Shown: positions 1-9,804, counted from the first letter of the stretch. The stretch is DNA of 64,000 nucleotides from DATFKA01 sp035268885 (GCA_035268885.1 DATFKA010000053.1:18017-82016), one strand, 5' to 3'. Made by a program: numbers and translations. The notes: generated by a model from the letters alone, not told the origin.

Positions 1-1254
1 GCGGAAAGCTATATCACCTTCCATCAAAGTAGTTTCCTGAGGTGGAAATTCCGTAGTCCCCATCCCCTTCGCACCCAAGAGCTCGTAGACCGGACTGGCA
101 TAAGCACCACCCAGAAACATACCTTTGGCATCGACCCAGGTGCCTTCCACCTCCGCCGAGCCAGAACTGATAAATACCGGCCGCGGCGCACAGAGCGCTA
201 CCAGTTCGTGGGCATCAACTGGCAGATCATTGGCCGTGAGGCGGCTACCGTACTTAATGAAATTCCCGGCAAACCAGTGGTACTCGTAAGAAGAAGCCAG
301 GTTCTCTACCTGCTCCCCAAAGTTTCGGCGTAAGATCTTAGCCCCTCCCGCTCCGGATGAACCGATAAAGCCAATGGCAATCCGGGGCTCGTAAGCCATT
401 GTGACCAGGGCGGCTTTGCCGTAGCGCGATAAGCCTTCGATACCGACACGCTCCGCATCCATTTCTGGTAGTGTTCCGAACAGATCAACGGCTCGGCTGG
501 CACCCCAGGCCCAGGCTCGCAGTGTGCCCCAATCATCGGGATCACGGGGTTCCCCCTGGTTCATCAAACCAATAATGCCACCGCGCAGTCCGGCCCCATT
601 ATCAGCCTGGTAGCTGGTGGGTACAATAATCGCGTAAGCCCAACCTTGCTCTATCAATTGCTCCTTCCAGCTGGGTCCAGGCTGATTATTCGGAAAGGAG
701 AAGCCCCAACCGTAGTGCAAAATGACGGGCAGAGCCTTTTTCGCAGCCACCGGAGTAACCAAAGTCAATTGGATATTAACCTCAATGTCTGGATAGATCG
801 AATTATCAACTCGCCCCAGTAGCTCCCGGTATCGGACGGGTAGGTCCCCTTCAACGGTATCCTTCTCGACTACGATTTCCCAGGTTACTTCCGGTATATT
901 CTCCGGTACCCGGCCGTATATCTCCCGATCAAACCATTCGAAGAGTTCTTTTTTGCGACGCTGCCACTGCTGAGCACTTTCTACGGGCTCCCCTTTATTA
1001 AAAATTAGCGGATCGGGAAGACTTTCGTAGGTTTTGGCCTGAGACTCGTCGGCGTTAGCGGCATTGGACGCTTCGGGATCACCAGAAGGGCCGGGCCGCA
1101 TTTCATGAAGCCCCAGCTTTTCCATCATTAGCTGATGATCGGCGCGGTTCAGTTGATTGATGCTATCGCGCTCGGCTTCGCTCAGCCATTGGGCGCCAGT
1201 CGTGGAAAAAACCAGGAACATAAAAAGACCAAGCAGGCTATATTTCTTCATCAT
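1..1254 (-). CDS. Glucuronoyl esterase-like (CE15), partial at the left edge
   Basis: Translation of the reverse strand gives 418 codons with no stop, so the gene runs off the window. An N-terminal signal peptide (MKKYSLLGLFMFLVFS, then GAQ) indicates export. The motif GLSRYGKAA with Ser at about residue 276 fits the CE15 nucleophile elbow (G-C-S-R-x-G-K in the family), and the later HWFAGNF resembles the conserved CE15 HWF motif. The family cleaves ester links between 4-O-methyl-glucuronate of xylan and lignin. The visible part ends at GDIAFR, so the catalytic His expected after this point lies outside the window. The ATG at 1254 overlaps the upstream stop (ATGA), which suggests translational coupling with the acetylesterase gene. 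The xylanase neighbours support the call. Confidence 0.82.
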   Translation of the reverse strand, partial: MMKKYSLLGLFMFLVFSTTGAQWLSEAERDSINQLNRADHQLMMEKLGLHEMRPGPSGDPEASNAANADESQAKTYESLPDPLIFNKGEPVESAQQWQRRKKELFEWFDREIYGRVPENIPEVTWEIVVEKDTVEGDLPVRYRELLGRVDNSIYPDIEVNIQLTLVTPVAAKKALPVILHYGWGFSFPNNQPGPSWKEQLIEQGWAYAIIVPTSYQADNGAGLRGGIIGLMNQGEPRDPDDWGTLRAWAWGASRAVDLFGTLPEMDAERVGIEGLSRYGKAALVTMAYEPRIAIGFIGSSGAGGAKILRRNFGEQVENLASSYEYHWFAGNFIKYGSRLTANDLPVDAHELVALCAPRPVFISSGSAEVEGTWVDAKGMFLGGAYASPVYELLGAKGMGTTEFPPQETTLMEGDIAFR

Positions 1255-3191
1255 TCTTCCTCTTTTAATTTGCTTTGAAAGGGAGCAGCTGGCAAGCCTT
1301 CTTCATTGTATAAATTAGCGCCCCGGGGATTATCCGCCCAGGCGTAGCGAATGTATTGGGGCGCTGGAACGGCTGCATGTTCTACCAATACCGTATGACC
1401 ATCAATCTTGGCGGAAGCTCGATAAAACTGTCCGTCGCGGCCCGCCAGCTCGAAGAAAGCCAGAGGCTCGCCGTCGATGGCGACCAGGCCACCACCTACA
1501 CTGGAAAAATGTAGGCGAACCTGTGAATCCTCTACCTCGGCCGATTCGAAAAGCGGTCCGGCGTAGATAATATCTTTATCGTAAGCCAGCTTCAGCGCAC
1601 CCAGCGCCAGGCGATCCCCCACCCCTTTCTTGTTCAGTGGATGAATATCATTCCATTCTCCCAGATCAATGGCTACCGCCATCGCCGTATGCTCGACCGC
1701 CAAGGCTTGCCTTTGTGCTTCGCGTAAAACGGCCCAGTTGCTTTCCACCGGCAGGTAATCAACGTCGCCGTAATTGGCCAATTGTACAAATAGAAAGGGC
1801 TTATCTTCTGCATTAAACTGCTGGCGCCAATCCTGAATCAGCGCAGGTAAATACACCCGATACGGCTCGGGATCGGATAGGTTCGACTCCCCCTGATACC
1901 AAAGGAAGCCCTTAATTTTTAAGCTAGTCAGCGGAGCCACCATGGCATTGTACAGGGACGCAGGTTGATTCTGCGCCCAGAATTGATCGTAGGTGCCACT
2001 AGGTGGACCTGGTCGAAAGACCTCTCCCACCTTGTATTGCCAATGCCCAGTCAGATCGACGCGCTGATCCCCTAGCTCCAGGGCATAATTCTTATCGGGT
2101 ACGAAACCTCCCTTACCACCGTAATTGGTGACGCGTACCGTAATGAGATTCTTGCCCGCTTTGAGCAGATCGGCGGGAACGGTGTAACGCCGCGGTGGAT
2201 ACTGATAGGTAATGTTCCCCACTTTTTGCCCGTTGACGTACACTTCGTCGGCGTCAATGATGCGCCCCATAAACAGCTTTACCTCTTTGCCCACCATACT
2301 ATTCGGCACCTCGACCTCCCGACGAAACCAAACTACGCCATTCAGATCGCGTACCCCCTGGTCTTCCCAGAAGCCGGGTAGGTTAAAATGATGCCAATTT
2401 CGGGGTTGGTAGCTGGGATCGTACCATTTGGGCGTTGCCAGCAGACCTTGATCTCTCAGTTTGGGCGGGCTGGTATTTTCAGGGCGCTCAGTGAACTGGC
2501 GGGTGTAGCGCTGGTCCTTATTCCGGGAGATCGTCCCCAGGATATTGGGGAAGTCCTGGAAGCCCGCTTCACTGATCCAGGCCTCAATTGGGGTGCCGCC
2601 CACACTGGCGTTGACCAATCCGATGGGGACTTTTTCTTCCTGGTAGATCGCTTTCGCAAAAAAGTAAGCCGCGGCGGAAAAACGGAGCAAATCTTCGTCA
2701 ACCGCTCGTTTCCAGGTACTACCGGTGAGCTCTTCCTGCGGTCCTTGTAAATTGGTGGTGGTGGGAATGAAGAAGTGACGAATCTCGGGAAAGTGATCAT
2801 TGGCTATCTCCTCTGGATAATTTTCTTTAACGCGCTCCATGGGTAGTACCATATTAGATTGCCCCGCACAGATCCAGACATCACCGAATAGTACATCCTG
2901 GATGACTACTTTCTTTTCCTTACCTCTAAAGATTAATTGATGTGGCCCACCGGGAGGCTGAGCGGGCAGTTCTAAGCTCCATTTGCCCTTTTCATCCGCT
3001 TTGGTCCGGTAGGTGGTACTTTGAAAAAGCAGCCTCACTTTTTCGCCCGGAGCAGCCCATCCCCACAGCTTAACGGGAGCAGATCGCTGTAAAACCATAC
3101 CGTCGCTAATCAGTTGGGGCAGCTGGAATTGAGCTCTCACCAGTCCTGTAAATAAAAGACATATAAATAATAAGATATATCGATTATGCAT
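1251..3191 (-). CDS. Sialate O-acetylesterase-type (SASA/SGNH) carbohydrate acetylesterase
   Basis: A 646-residue protein with a signal peptide (cleavage near VRAQF, residue 20). The motif WICAGQSNM places the SGNH nucleophile Ser at residue 112, and a second block (GFLWYQGESN) is the usual glycine/Glu block of the SASA domain. A jelly-roll insert lies between the two halves, with a block typical of GH2-like sandwich domains (about residues 280-390). Proteins of this type are annotated as sialate O-acetylesterases, but members in xylan or xyloglucan loci deacetylate plant polysaccharides. Because it sits between GH43 and CE15 genes, removal of acetyl groups from xylan is the more likely job here (inference). 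It follows the GH43 gene after a 276-bp gap, so it may have its own promoter. Confidence 0.85.
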   Translation of the reverse strand: MHNRYILLFICLLFTGLVRAQFQLPQLISDGMVLQRSAPVKLWGWAAPGEKVRLLFQSTTYRTKADEKGKWSLELPAQPPGGPHQLIFRGKEKKVVIQDVLFGDVWICAGQSNMVLPMERVKENYPEEIANDHFPEIRHFFIPTTTNLQGPQEELTGSTWKRAVDEDLLRFSAAAYFFAKAIYQEEKVPIGLVNASVGGTPIEAWISEAGFQDFPNILGTISRNKDQRYTRQFTERPENTSPPKLRDQGLLATPKWYDPSYQPRNWHHFNLPGFWEDQGVRDLNGVVWFRREVEVPNSMVGKEVKLFMGRIIDADEVYVNGQKVGNITYQYPPRRYTVPADLLKAGKNLITVRVTNYGGKGGFVPDKNYALELGDQRVDLTGHWQYKVGEVFRPGPPSGTYDQFWAQNQPASLYNAMVAPLTSLKIKGFLWYQGESNLSDPEPYRVYLPALIQDWRQQFNAEDKPFLFVQLANYGDVDYLPVESNWAVLREAQRQALAVEHTAMAVAIDLGEWNDIHPLNKKGVGDRLALGALKLAYDKDIIYAGPLFESAEVEDSQVRLHFSSVGGGLVAIDGEPLAFFELAGRDGQFYRASAKIDGHTVLVEHAAVPAPQYIRYAWADNPRGANLYNEEGLPAAPFQSKLKEEE

Positions 3192-3467
3192 CTTTCTGTC
3201 CTGTTTTTAAGATGGCTTTTGAGTTTTTACCTTTCCTTAGCCAAAATGAGCATTACTGGTCTTTACCTGAAAAGATAAGAAAACTGCCCACAGTGCCTGC
3301 GGACAGCTTCAAAAGCCAATTTATACATCTTAAGTTAACTCCCTTAATTCTTCTTGTATTGGTATTTACTTCACTAATTGGGGTACCCTTGATCAGACTT
3401 GCCCCTTTTCGTATTGATCAACACTATATCGAGTTTCTTTATCAAAGATGAACCTTCTTTTTTTATT

Positions 3468-4445
3468 CTATTCCATCATCCCATCCAAAATTTCAAAAGT
3501 ACCATCGGGTTTATAGCTCAACCTGGCGACCTTCATGCTCCGCAAATGCGTCACACCGCCGGATAGCTTGCTATCGTGGTGAAAGAGGTACCATTCGCCC
3601 TCAAATTCGCAAATACTGTGGTGGGTGGTCCAACCAATTACCGGCGTCATAATGGGGCCGGCGTAGGTGAAGGGGCCGTAAGGATTATCTCCAATGGCGT
3701 AACACAGCAGGTGCGTGTTTCCCGTAGAGTAAGAAAAATAATACTTCCCCTGGTACTTGTGCATCCAGGCGGCTTCAAAAAAGCGCCGATTGTGGTCGCC
3801 AGCCTTCAGGGGCTTCCCCTTTGGATCCAGTATAACTAAATCGCGGGGCTCTTCGGCAAATTCGAGCATATCGTCAGTCAGCTTAGCCACTTTGGGACAA
3901 AGTGCCGGAGCTTCGTCGGCCGGCTCGCTATCGTCTTCCTGGTAATGCCCGGTCTTGTAGCGCTGTAGTTGTCCACCCCAGATGCCCCCGAAATACATAA
4001 AATAATCGTCGGAATCCTTATCGTAAAAAACGGCGGGATCGATGCTAAAACTGCCCTTAATATAGTTGGGTTGCGCCTCAAAGGGGCCCTGCGGGCGATC
4101 GCCCACGGCGACGCCGATGCGAAAAATATCTTCGTGGTCCTTAGCGGGAAAATAGAAGTAATACTTACCATTTTTCTCCGCCGCGTCGGGCGCCCACATC
4201 TGCCGTTTGGCCCAGGGCACCTCGTCGATATCCAGAGCCACCCCGTGGTCATTCACCGGACCATCGATTTGATCCATAGAAAAGACGTGATAATCCCGCA
4301 TACCAAAGTGATCGCCATTGTCATTAAAGGGAATACCGGCGTCGATATCGTGGGAGGGATAGATGAAGATCTTCCCCTCAAAAACGTGGGCCGAGGGATC
4401 GGCGGTGTAGAGATGGTCCACCAGATGTCTTACTTTTATACTCAT
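3468..4445 (-). CDS. Glycoside hydrolase family 43 (beta-xylosidase / arabinofuranosidase)
   Basis: A 325-residue protein with no signal peptide. The start contains LYTADPSAHVFEGKIFIYPS, where the Asp of TADPSA fits the general base of the five-bladed GH43 propeller. SIDPAVFYDKD and HHSICEFEGEWYLFHHD are further typical GH43 blocks, and FFEAAWMHKYQGKYYFSYS supplies the expected catalytic Glu. Members cleave xylose or arabinose from xylo-oligosaccharides. Lack of a signal suggests cytoplasmic action on sugars brought in by the GPH symporter. Its ATG overlaps the stop of the GH10 gene by 4 nt (ATGA). Whether it is a xylosidase or an arabinofuranosidase cannot be told from sequence alone. Confidence 0.9.
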   Translation of the reverse strand: MSIKVRHLVDHLYTADPSAHVFEGKIFIYPSHDIDAGIPFNDNGDHFGMRDYHVFSMDQIDGPVNDHGVALDIDEVPWAKRQMWAPDAAEKNGKYYFYFPAKDHEDIFRIGVAVGDRPQGPFEAQPNYIKGSFSIDPAVFYDKDSDDYFMYFGGIWGGQLQRYKTGHYQEDDSEPADEAPALCPKVAKLTDDMLEFAEEPRDLVILDPKGKPLKAGDHNRRFFEAAWMHKYQGKYYFSYSTGNTHLLCYAIGDNPYGPFTYAGPIMTPVIGWTTHHSICEFEGEWYLFHHDSKLSGGVTHLRSMKVARLSYKPDGTFEILDGMME

Positions 4446-5581
4446 GGATTGCTTTGTTTTTTCTTCAAGTTAATAATCTGTTTTACAGCGGGTTTGGCGC
4501 TGTTATCGCGGTTAAATAGCAGCGGATAATCGCTGCGACCGCGGATGGGCCAGTTATTGCGCCAGGTTTGCGCATCGTTGACGCCCCAGGTGGTCACCCG
4601 CGTGATCTTATCCTGGTGTTTGAGGAACAGATCGAAAAGGGCCACAAAGCGATCATTTAGTGCCACCGACATGGAGTCGGTCAACCCATTTGGGTAAGGA
4701 TTCATTTTCTCCTGGTACTCGGCCGTCTCGGATACGTCGGCCGTCACACGCTCAGTGGGCCAGGGTAAAACCGTTACGTCCAGTTCGGTAATCATCACCT
4801 TACCTAGCTCGGAGAAGAGCAGTAGATTCTTTTCGAAATCCTCCAGCGAGGGGGAATTCGCATTAACGTGGCCCTGCATACCGATGCCATCCACACGAAT
4901 ACCTTTGGCTTGCATGGCTTTCACCATATTGTAGACGGCCTGCCCCTTCTCTGGATTAGACAGATTGTAATCATTATAGTACAGCTCCGCCGCCGGGTCA
5001 GCTTCGGCGGCGATTTGGAAGGCTATCTGCACCCAATCGGGTCCGATGATCTCGTAGAATTTGCTGGGTCGCATCTCACCATTGTCGAGGATAGCTTCGT
5101 TGACCACGTCCCAACCTGCGACCTTACCCCGATAGCGCTGCATAATGGTCGTAATGTGATCACGCATGCGCTCGATCATGGCTTCACGACTCAGGTCCTT
5201 ACCCTGTTCATCCTGAAAATACCAGTCGGGCGTTTGAGAATGCCAAGCCAGTGTGTGTCCGGTGATGTGCATATTGTGTTGCACGCCGTAGTCCACAAAG
5301 GCGTCGGCCAGCTCCCAGGAATAAACATCTGGCTCAGGATGGATGCGCTCGGCTTTCATGCAGTTTTCGGCCACGATCGCGTTAAAGTGCGTCTGGATCA
5401 GGCTATCCACGGCGGGATCTTTTTGTAGAATCTGATCGGCATTGAGTGCCGTACCGATGTAGAAGTTATCTTCAAACACCTTCGCCAGTCCTTCATAATT
5501 ATTCGTTGCCTTAGTGTCCGATTCTAATTGACAAGCGACAAATAATAAGCAGCATAAAAATATAAAGGGTATTGTTCTCAT
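4442..5581 (-). CDS. Endo-1,4-beta-xylanase, GH10, lipoprotein
   Basis: A 379-residue protein. The N-terminus MRTIPFIFLCCLLFVAC ends in a lipobox-like LFVAC, predicting a lipidated surface or periplasmic enzyme. The GH10 acid/base Glu is in WDVVNEA (E162) and the nucleophile in MITELDV (E266). HTLAWHSQTPDW and the C-terminal VTTWGVNDAQTWR are also classic GH10 blocks. It cuts the beta-1,4-xylan backbone. It lies 20 bp after the symporter gene and overlaps the GH43 gene by 4 nt, so the three form one operon. Confidence 0.95.
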   Translation of the reverse strand: MRTIPFIFLCCLLFVACQLESDTKATNNYEGLAKVFEDNFYIGTALNADQILQKDPAVDSLIQTHFNAIVAENCMKAERIHPEPDVYSWELADAFVDYGVQHNMHITGHTLAWHSQTPDWYFQDEQGKDLSREAMIERMRDHITTIMQRYRGKVAGWDVVNEAILDNGEMRPSKFYEIIGPDWVQIAFQIAAEADPAAELYYNDYNLSNPEKGQAVYNMVKAMQAKGIRVDGIGMQGHVNANSPSLEDFEKNLLLFSELGKVMITELDVTVLPWPTERVTADVSETAEYQEKMNPYPNGLTDSMSVALNDRFVALFDLFLKHQDKITRVTTWGVNDAQTWRNNWPIRGRSDYPLLFNRDNSAKPAVKQIINLKKKQSNP

Positions 5582-5601
5582 TACTTTACATTTGTAGTAG
5601 G

Positions 5602-7017
5602 TTAAAATCTTTTTTGTAAGAGAGCCTGCTCAATCTCAACTTCCATCTTCTTATTAATCTGATAGAAGCTAAACAGCAGAACGATGCCCAATAGGAAGGG
5701 CAAACCGGCGTACACGCTCACCGATAGTTTGATCCCATTAATGGTCTCAGGGCTTTGTTGTACCAGATCGGCCTCATAGCCGTAGAAGCCCAGAATACCC
5801 GTCACCAACGACTGCCCGAAGGTCAGTCCCAATTTCAGGCCCACCATCATCGCTGAAAAAATGATCGCCGTCGCCCGGCGGTTATTCTTCCACTCGGAAT
5901 AATCGGCTACATCGGCAATCATCGCCCAAAGCAGTGGAATAGTAATACCGTAGAAAAAGCCATGCAGAATCTGCGAGATGAATACAATCGCAATCGCATC
6001 CGGCGGGAAGAAATAAAAGGCCAGAATAAATATCGTTGATAGAAAGAGAGCTACCCCAAATACATCTCGCTTGCCGTACTTATCAGCTAATCGCTTGGAG
6101 AAAGTAATCCCAACAATCATAAAGATGATCCCTCCGGCATTAAAAATACTGAACCCATAAGCGGCGGCACTATCGAAACTCGTAAAGCCAACGCTGGTTA
6201 AAAAGGCCGCAATACTGGCCTCATTCAAATAATTCTCAAAGTAGTAGATGTACATCCCCCCTTTTAGCGCCAGCGTGACAAAGACTAAAATCGTCAGAAC
6301 CAACATGACCACCCAGGGGCGATTCTTAAACAGGTCAGCAATATCTTCCTTCAGACTCCCAGTCTGTTCGGGCGTGGGTACGACCCGCTCTTTGGTGGTA
6401 AAAAAAGTAATCAGTAAAAGGATTGTACCGATAATCGACAGAAAGATCATCACCCGGGAGAAACCCACTGCTTTATCGCCATCCCCCACGATGTTCACAA
6501 TCGGATACATTAAGACCTGCACAATGAACTGCGCCACCATCACCGCTGTAAACCGATAAGATGAAATACTGTTCCGCTCCGCCATATCGCCGGTCAGTAC
6601 CCCGCTCAGCGCCGCGTAAGGTAAATTATTCGCCGAATAAACGGTCAGTAGTAGCGAATAAGTAATAAAAGCGTAAGCGATTTTGCCGGAAGGCCCCAAA
6701 TCAGGCGTAGTGAAGGCCAAAATGGAAATAATACCGAAGGGCACCGAGGTCCATAGGATCCAGGGACGGAATTTCCCCCAACGGGTCCTGGTGCGATCGG
6801 CCAGGGCTCCAATCACCGGATTAACAACCAGCGCCGCCACGATGCCAACCGTAGAAATGATAACCGTCGCCGTACCCGGCGGGATCCCATATACATCGGT
6901 GTAAAAGTAAGCCAAAAAGGTCATCAGCGTCTGAAAGATCAGATTAGCCGACAAGTCTCCCACGGCGTAGCCTACTTTTTCTCCAGCAGAAAGCTGCTGA
7001 GCAATAACTTTATTCAT
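5602..7017 (-). CDS. GPH-family sugar:cation symporter (xyloside transporter)
   Basis: A 471-residue membrane protein with about 12 predicted helices. The start (EKVGYAVGDLSANLIFQTL) and the loop DRTRTRWGKFRPWI are signatures of the glycoside-pentoside-hexuronide family within the MFS fold. The central loop KDIADLF-type segment and PLLWAMIADVADYSEWK are also typical. It probably imports xylo-oligosaccharides or xylose with Na+ or H+ into the cytoplasm for the GH43 enzyme. It is the first gene of the minus-strand operon; its start lies about 180 bp after a candidate promoter that overlaps a LacI-type operator. Substrate is inferred from the neighbours. Confidence 0.9.
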   Translation of the reverse strand: MNKVIAQQLSAGEKVGYAVGDLSANLIFQTLMTFLAYFYTDVYGIPPGTATVIISTVGIVAALVVNPVIGALADRTRTRWGKFRPWILWTSVPFGIISILAFTTPDLGPSGKIAYAFITYSLLLTVYSANNLPYAALSGVLTGDMAERNSISSYRFTAVMVAQFIVQVLMYPIVNIVGDGDKAVGFSRVMIFLSIIGTILLLITFFTTKERVVPTPEQTGSLKEDIADLFKNRPWVVMLVLTILVFVTLALKGGMYIYYFENYLNEASIAAFLTSVGFTSFDSAAAYGFSIFNAGGIIFMIVGITFSKRLADKYGKRDVFGVALFLSTIFILAFYFFPPDAIAIVFISQILHGFFYGITIPLLWAMIADVADYSEWKNNRRATAIIFSAMMVGLKLGLTFGQSLVTGILGFYGYEADLVQQSPETINGIKLSVSVYAGLPFLLGIVLLFSFYQINKKMEVEIEQALLQKRF

Positions 7018-7194
7018 GATACAAGTTTAATACTCTGTAACCTAAATACCTTAGCATTTTGGCGGGCTCTTTTTCCGCCTGACGTCGTTATTTTTCTCAA
7101 CCATAGCTATGGCTATGATTTCAAAAGATGCCTGGTCAGTCGAAAAAATCCCCTCGGCCAAAATATTAGCTTACCTAGGTTATTAATTTCTAGC

Positions 7195-7223
7195 CAAAAT
7201 TAAATCATACGCAATCGACACAA
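7195..7223 (-). promoter_or_regulatory. Candidate promoter of the xylan operon
   Basis: On the minus strand a perfect Bacteroidota -7 box TAATTTTG lies at 7202-7195, with a TTG at 7223-7221 separated by 18 nt, fitting the TTG-N(17-23)-TAnnTTTG pattern. Transcription would begin near 7188, leaving a leader of about 170 nt before the symporter ATG. The -33 element lies inside the inverted repeat at 7208-7234. Confidence 0.55.
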
Positions 7224-7234
7224 TCGATTGCGTA
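7208..7234. promoter_or_regulatory. LacI-type operator: perfect 11-bp inverted repeat
   Basis: TACGCAATCGA (7208-7218) and TCGATTGCGTA (7224-7234) are exact reverse complements separated by CACAA. Within it, CAATCGATTG (7221-7230) is itself a palindrome with a central CG, the usual form of LacI-family operators. The repeat covers the -33 region of the predicted xylan-operon promoter, so a bound repressor would block RNA polymerase. No regulator gene is visible in the window. It could also act on the divergent malic enzyme gene 176 bp away. Confidence 0.6.
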
Positions 7235-7409
7235 AATTAGCAAATAATCACTGAATAACACAAGTATTACCCTATCATATAAATATCACCGTCGGGAAAA
7301 ATTCGCCTTTAACTAAGTTAGACTTCCCACTCTTTGAACATAATGGCGATCCTTGGTTTTAAAAAGTGGTTTATTTACCTTCGCCATATATAACCAAGTA
7401 AAACACGCC

Positions 7410-9695
7410 ATGTCCAAGAAAACACTCAAAGAAGAAGCATTAAACTACCACTCCAAGGGAAGACCCGGAAAAATCGAGGTAATTCCTTCCAAATCTACTG
7501 CTAATCAACGTGATTTGTCTCTGGCCTATTCTCCCGGGGTGGCAGACCCCTGTCTGGCTATTCAGGAAAACGCCAACGATGCCTATCGGTACACGGCTAA
7601 GGGAAACCTGGTTGCCGTCATTAGTAACGGTACGGCGGTGCTGGGGCTGGGTGACATTGGTGCCCTGGCCAGTAAACCTGTGATGGAAGGAAAGGGACTT
7701 CTCTTTAAGATTTATGCGGATATCGATTGCTTTGACTTGGAGCTGGACACCAAAAATGTTGATGAATTTATTCGTACCGTAAAGGTGCTGGAGCCGACAT
7801 TTGGTGGCGTCAACCTGGAGGATATCTCCGCGCCCGACTGTTTTGAGATTGAAGAACGTCTAAAGGAAGAACTCAATATCCCCGTCATGCACGACGACCA
7901 GCACGGTACCGCCATCATTAGTGGTGCCGCCTTGCTGAACGCGCTGGAGCTGGTAGGAAAAGATATCTCCAAAGCAAAAATTGTCGTGAATGGTGCCGGG
8001 GCCTCCGCCATTTCCTGTACGCGCATCTACATTTCGCTGGGCGCAAAAAAGGAAAACGTCTACATGTACGATAGCAAGGGGCTCATCCACGGAGATCGGG
8101 ATAACCTAAACGGTAAAAAACCGGAGTTTATCAATAACACCGTACCCAGGAATACTTCCCTGACAGAAATCCTCGAAGGGGCAGACGTGTTTATTGGTTT
8201 ATCCAAAGGAAATATTCTGGACGGCGATATGATTAAGGATATGGCGAAAGATCCCATCATTTTCGCGATGGCCAATCCCACCCCAGAGATCAGTTACGAA
8301 CTGGCTACTGAAGTACGTCCCGATTGTATCATGGCTACCGGCCGCTCCGATTATCCCAACCAAGTAAATAATGTACTGGGCTTTCCCTATATCTTTCGGG
8401 GGGCACTGGATGTAAGAGCAACCGAAATCAACGAAGAAATGAAAATCGGGGCCGTCTACGCCATCGCTGAACTAGCTAAAAAATCGGTACCCGACATTGT
8501 CAACATGGCTTACAATAATGCCAACCTCAAATTTGGCCGGGAATACATTATCCCCAAGCCCGTCGATCCTCGTCTGATCACTACCGTAGCACCGGCCGTT
8601 GCAAAAGCCGCTATGGAATCCGGAGTCGCCCAGGAACCCATTCAGAGTTGGGATGTATACGAGCTCGAATTAGCCAAGCGCCTGGGTAATGATAATACCT
8701 TGTCGAAAGTCATCGAAACCAAAGCCCGGCAGGATGTCAAACGCGTGGTCTTCTGCGACGGAGAAGAACTCTCGGTACTAAAGGCCGCTCAGATTGTCTG
8801 GGAAGAAAAAATTGCCTCCCCTATTCTCTTAGGGAATTTATCCATCATCAATGATCTAATTCAGGAACACGAACTCGACCTGGAGGGGGTCCCCATCATT
8901 GACCCCAAGTCACCCGCCGATGAAGCGGAGCAGGCTCGCCGAAACCAGTATATTGACTCCCTCTACGAAAAGCGCCAACGGAAAGGAATCACCCGGATAG
9001 GCGCCGGAGAGCTCATCCAATCTCGCCGCTATTTTGGTCCAATGATGGTCGAAATGGGTGATGCCGATGCCGTTATTGGTGGTTTGGCCAAACCTTTCCC
9101 ACTGATGATGAAGCCAGCTCTGCAAGTGATTGGAGCCCGGGAGGATGTCAGCAAAGCGGCCAGTATGCATATTTTATCTACCAAGACAGGTCCCTTATTC
9201 CTGGCCGACACCACCGTCAACCACCATTTAACGGCCGAAGACATTGCCAGTATCGCCGAATTGGCCGCTTATCGGGTACAGGATTACAACATAGAGCCAC
9301 GTATCGCCTTCCTCACCTATTCTAACTTTGGTTCCGTGCCGAATGGTGAGTCGGCCGTACTGATGCGACGAGCCACCAAAATCCTACAGGAGAAACACCC
9401 GGAGTGGAAAGTAGATGGTGAAATGCAAGCCCACCTGGCGCTGAATAAAGAGGGCTTATTAAAATTATACCCCTTTTCCAAATTGGCTGGAGAACAAGCC
9501 AATGTCCTCATTTTCCCGAATCTGTCATCGGCCAACATTGCCTACAACTTACTAAATACAGCCGGTAAAATGGCCGTGACGGGACCTGTACTCCTGGGTA
9601 TGAAAAAATCAATTCACATCCTACAGATGCAAGCCACCGTCCGCCAGATCGTAGATATGGTCGGTATTGCGGCGGTAGAAGCACAGGACGGATAA
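7410..9695 (+). CDS. maeB: NADP-dependent malic enzyme with phosphotransacetylase domain
   Basis: A protein of 761 residues from the ATG at 7410 (MSKKTLKEEALNYH); an in-frame ATG at 7353 would add 19 residues without family support and is not used. Residues about 1-425 are the malic enzyme domain, with LSLAYSPGVADPC, HDDQHGTA and the NAD(P) fold VVNGAGASAISC. Residues about 430-760 resemble phosphate acetyl/butyryltransferase, as in the long MaeB form. It converts malate to pyruvate with NADP+ reduction; the PTA-like part is thought to be regulatory. It stands alone, divergent from the xylan operon and 109 bp ahead of lutA. Confidence 0.93.
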   Translation: MSKKTLKEEALNYHSKGRPGKIEVIPSKSTANQRDLSLAYSPGVADPCLAIQENANDAYRYTAKGNLVAVISNGTAVLGLGDIGALASKPVMEGKGLLFKIYADIDCFDLELDTKNVDEFIRTVKVLEPTFGGVNLEDISAPDCFEIEERLKEELNIPVMHDDQHGTAIISGAALLNALELVGKDISKAKIVVNGAGASAISCTRIYISLGAKKENVYMYDSKGLIHGDRDNLNGKKPEFINNTVPRNTSLTEILEGADVFIGLSKGNILDGDMIKDMAKDPIIFAMANPTPEISYELATEVRPDCIMATGRSDYPNQVNNVLGFPYIFRGALDVRATEINEEMKIGAVYAIAELAKKSVPDIVNMAYNNANLKFGREYIIPKPVDPRLITTVAPAVAKAAMESGVAQEPIQSWDVYELELAKRLGNDNTLSKVIETKARQDVKRVVFCDGEELSVLKAAQIVWEEKIASPILLGNLSIINDLIQEHELDLEGVPIIDPKSPADEAEQARRNQYIDSLYEKRQRKGITRIGAGELIQSRRYFGPMMVEMGDADAVIGGLAKPFPLMMKPALQVIGAREDVSKAASMHILSTKTGPLFLADTTVNHHLTAEDIASIAELAAYRVQDYNIEPRIAFLTYSNFGSVPNGESAVLMRRATKILQEKHPEWKVDGEMQAHLALNKEGLLKLYPFSKLAGEQANVLIFPNLSSANIAYNLLNTAGKMAVTGPVLLGMKKSIHILQMQATVRQIVDMVGIAAVEAQDG

Positions 9696-9804
9696 GCCGA
9701 AGGAATTTAATAAAAACCAAATCAGACATGGAAATTACCCGGATAGTTTCTTTGTTTAAATGAGGAATGACTAATTTATAGCCTATATCATTAATTATAA
9801 AGTA

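Noticed and set aside
3212..3451. 79-codon plus-strand frame between GH43 and the acetylesterase
   Set aside because: AT-rich, no recognisable motif and no ribosome site; it lies on the strand opposite to the operon.
7101..7112. CCATAGCTATGG palindrome in the malic enzyme/xylan gap
   Set aside because: Only 12 bp and without a promoter near it; it is too short to call as a regulatory site.
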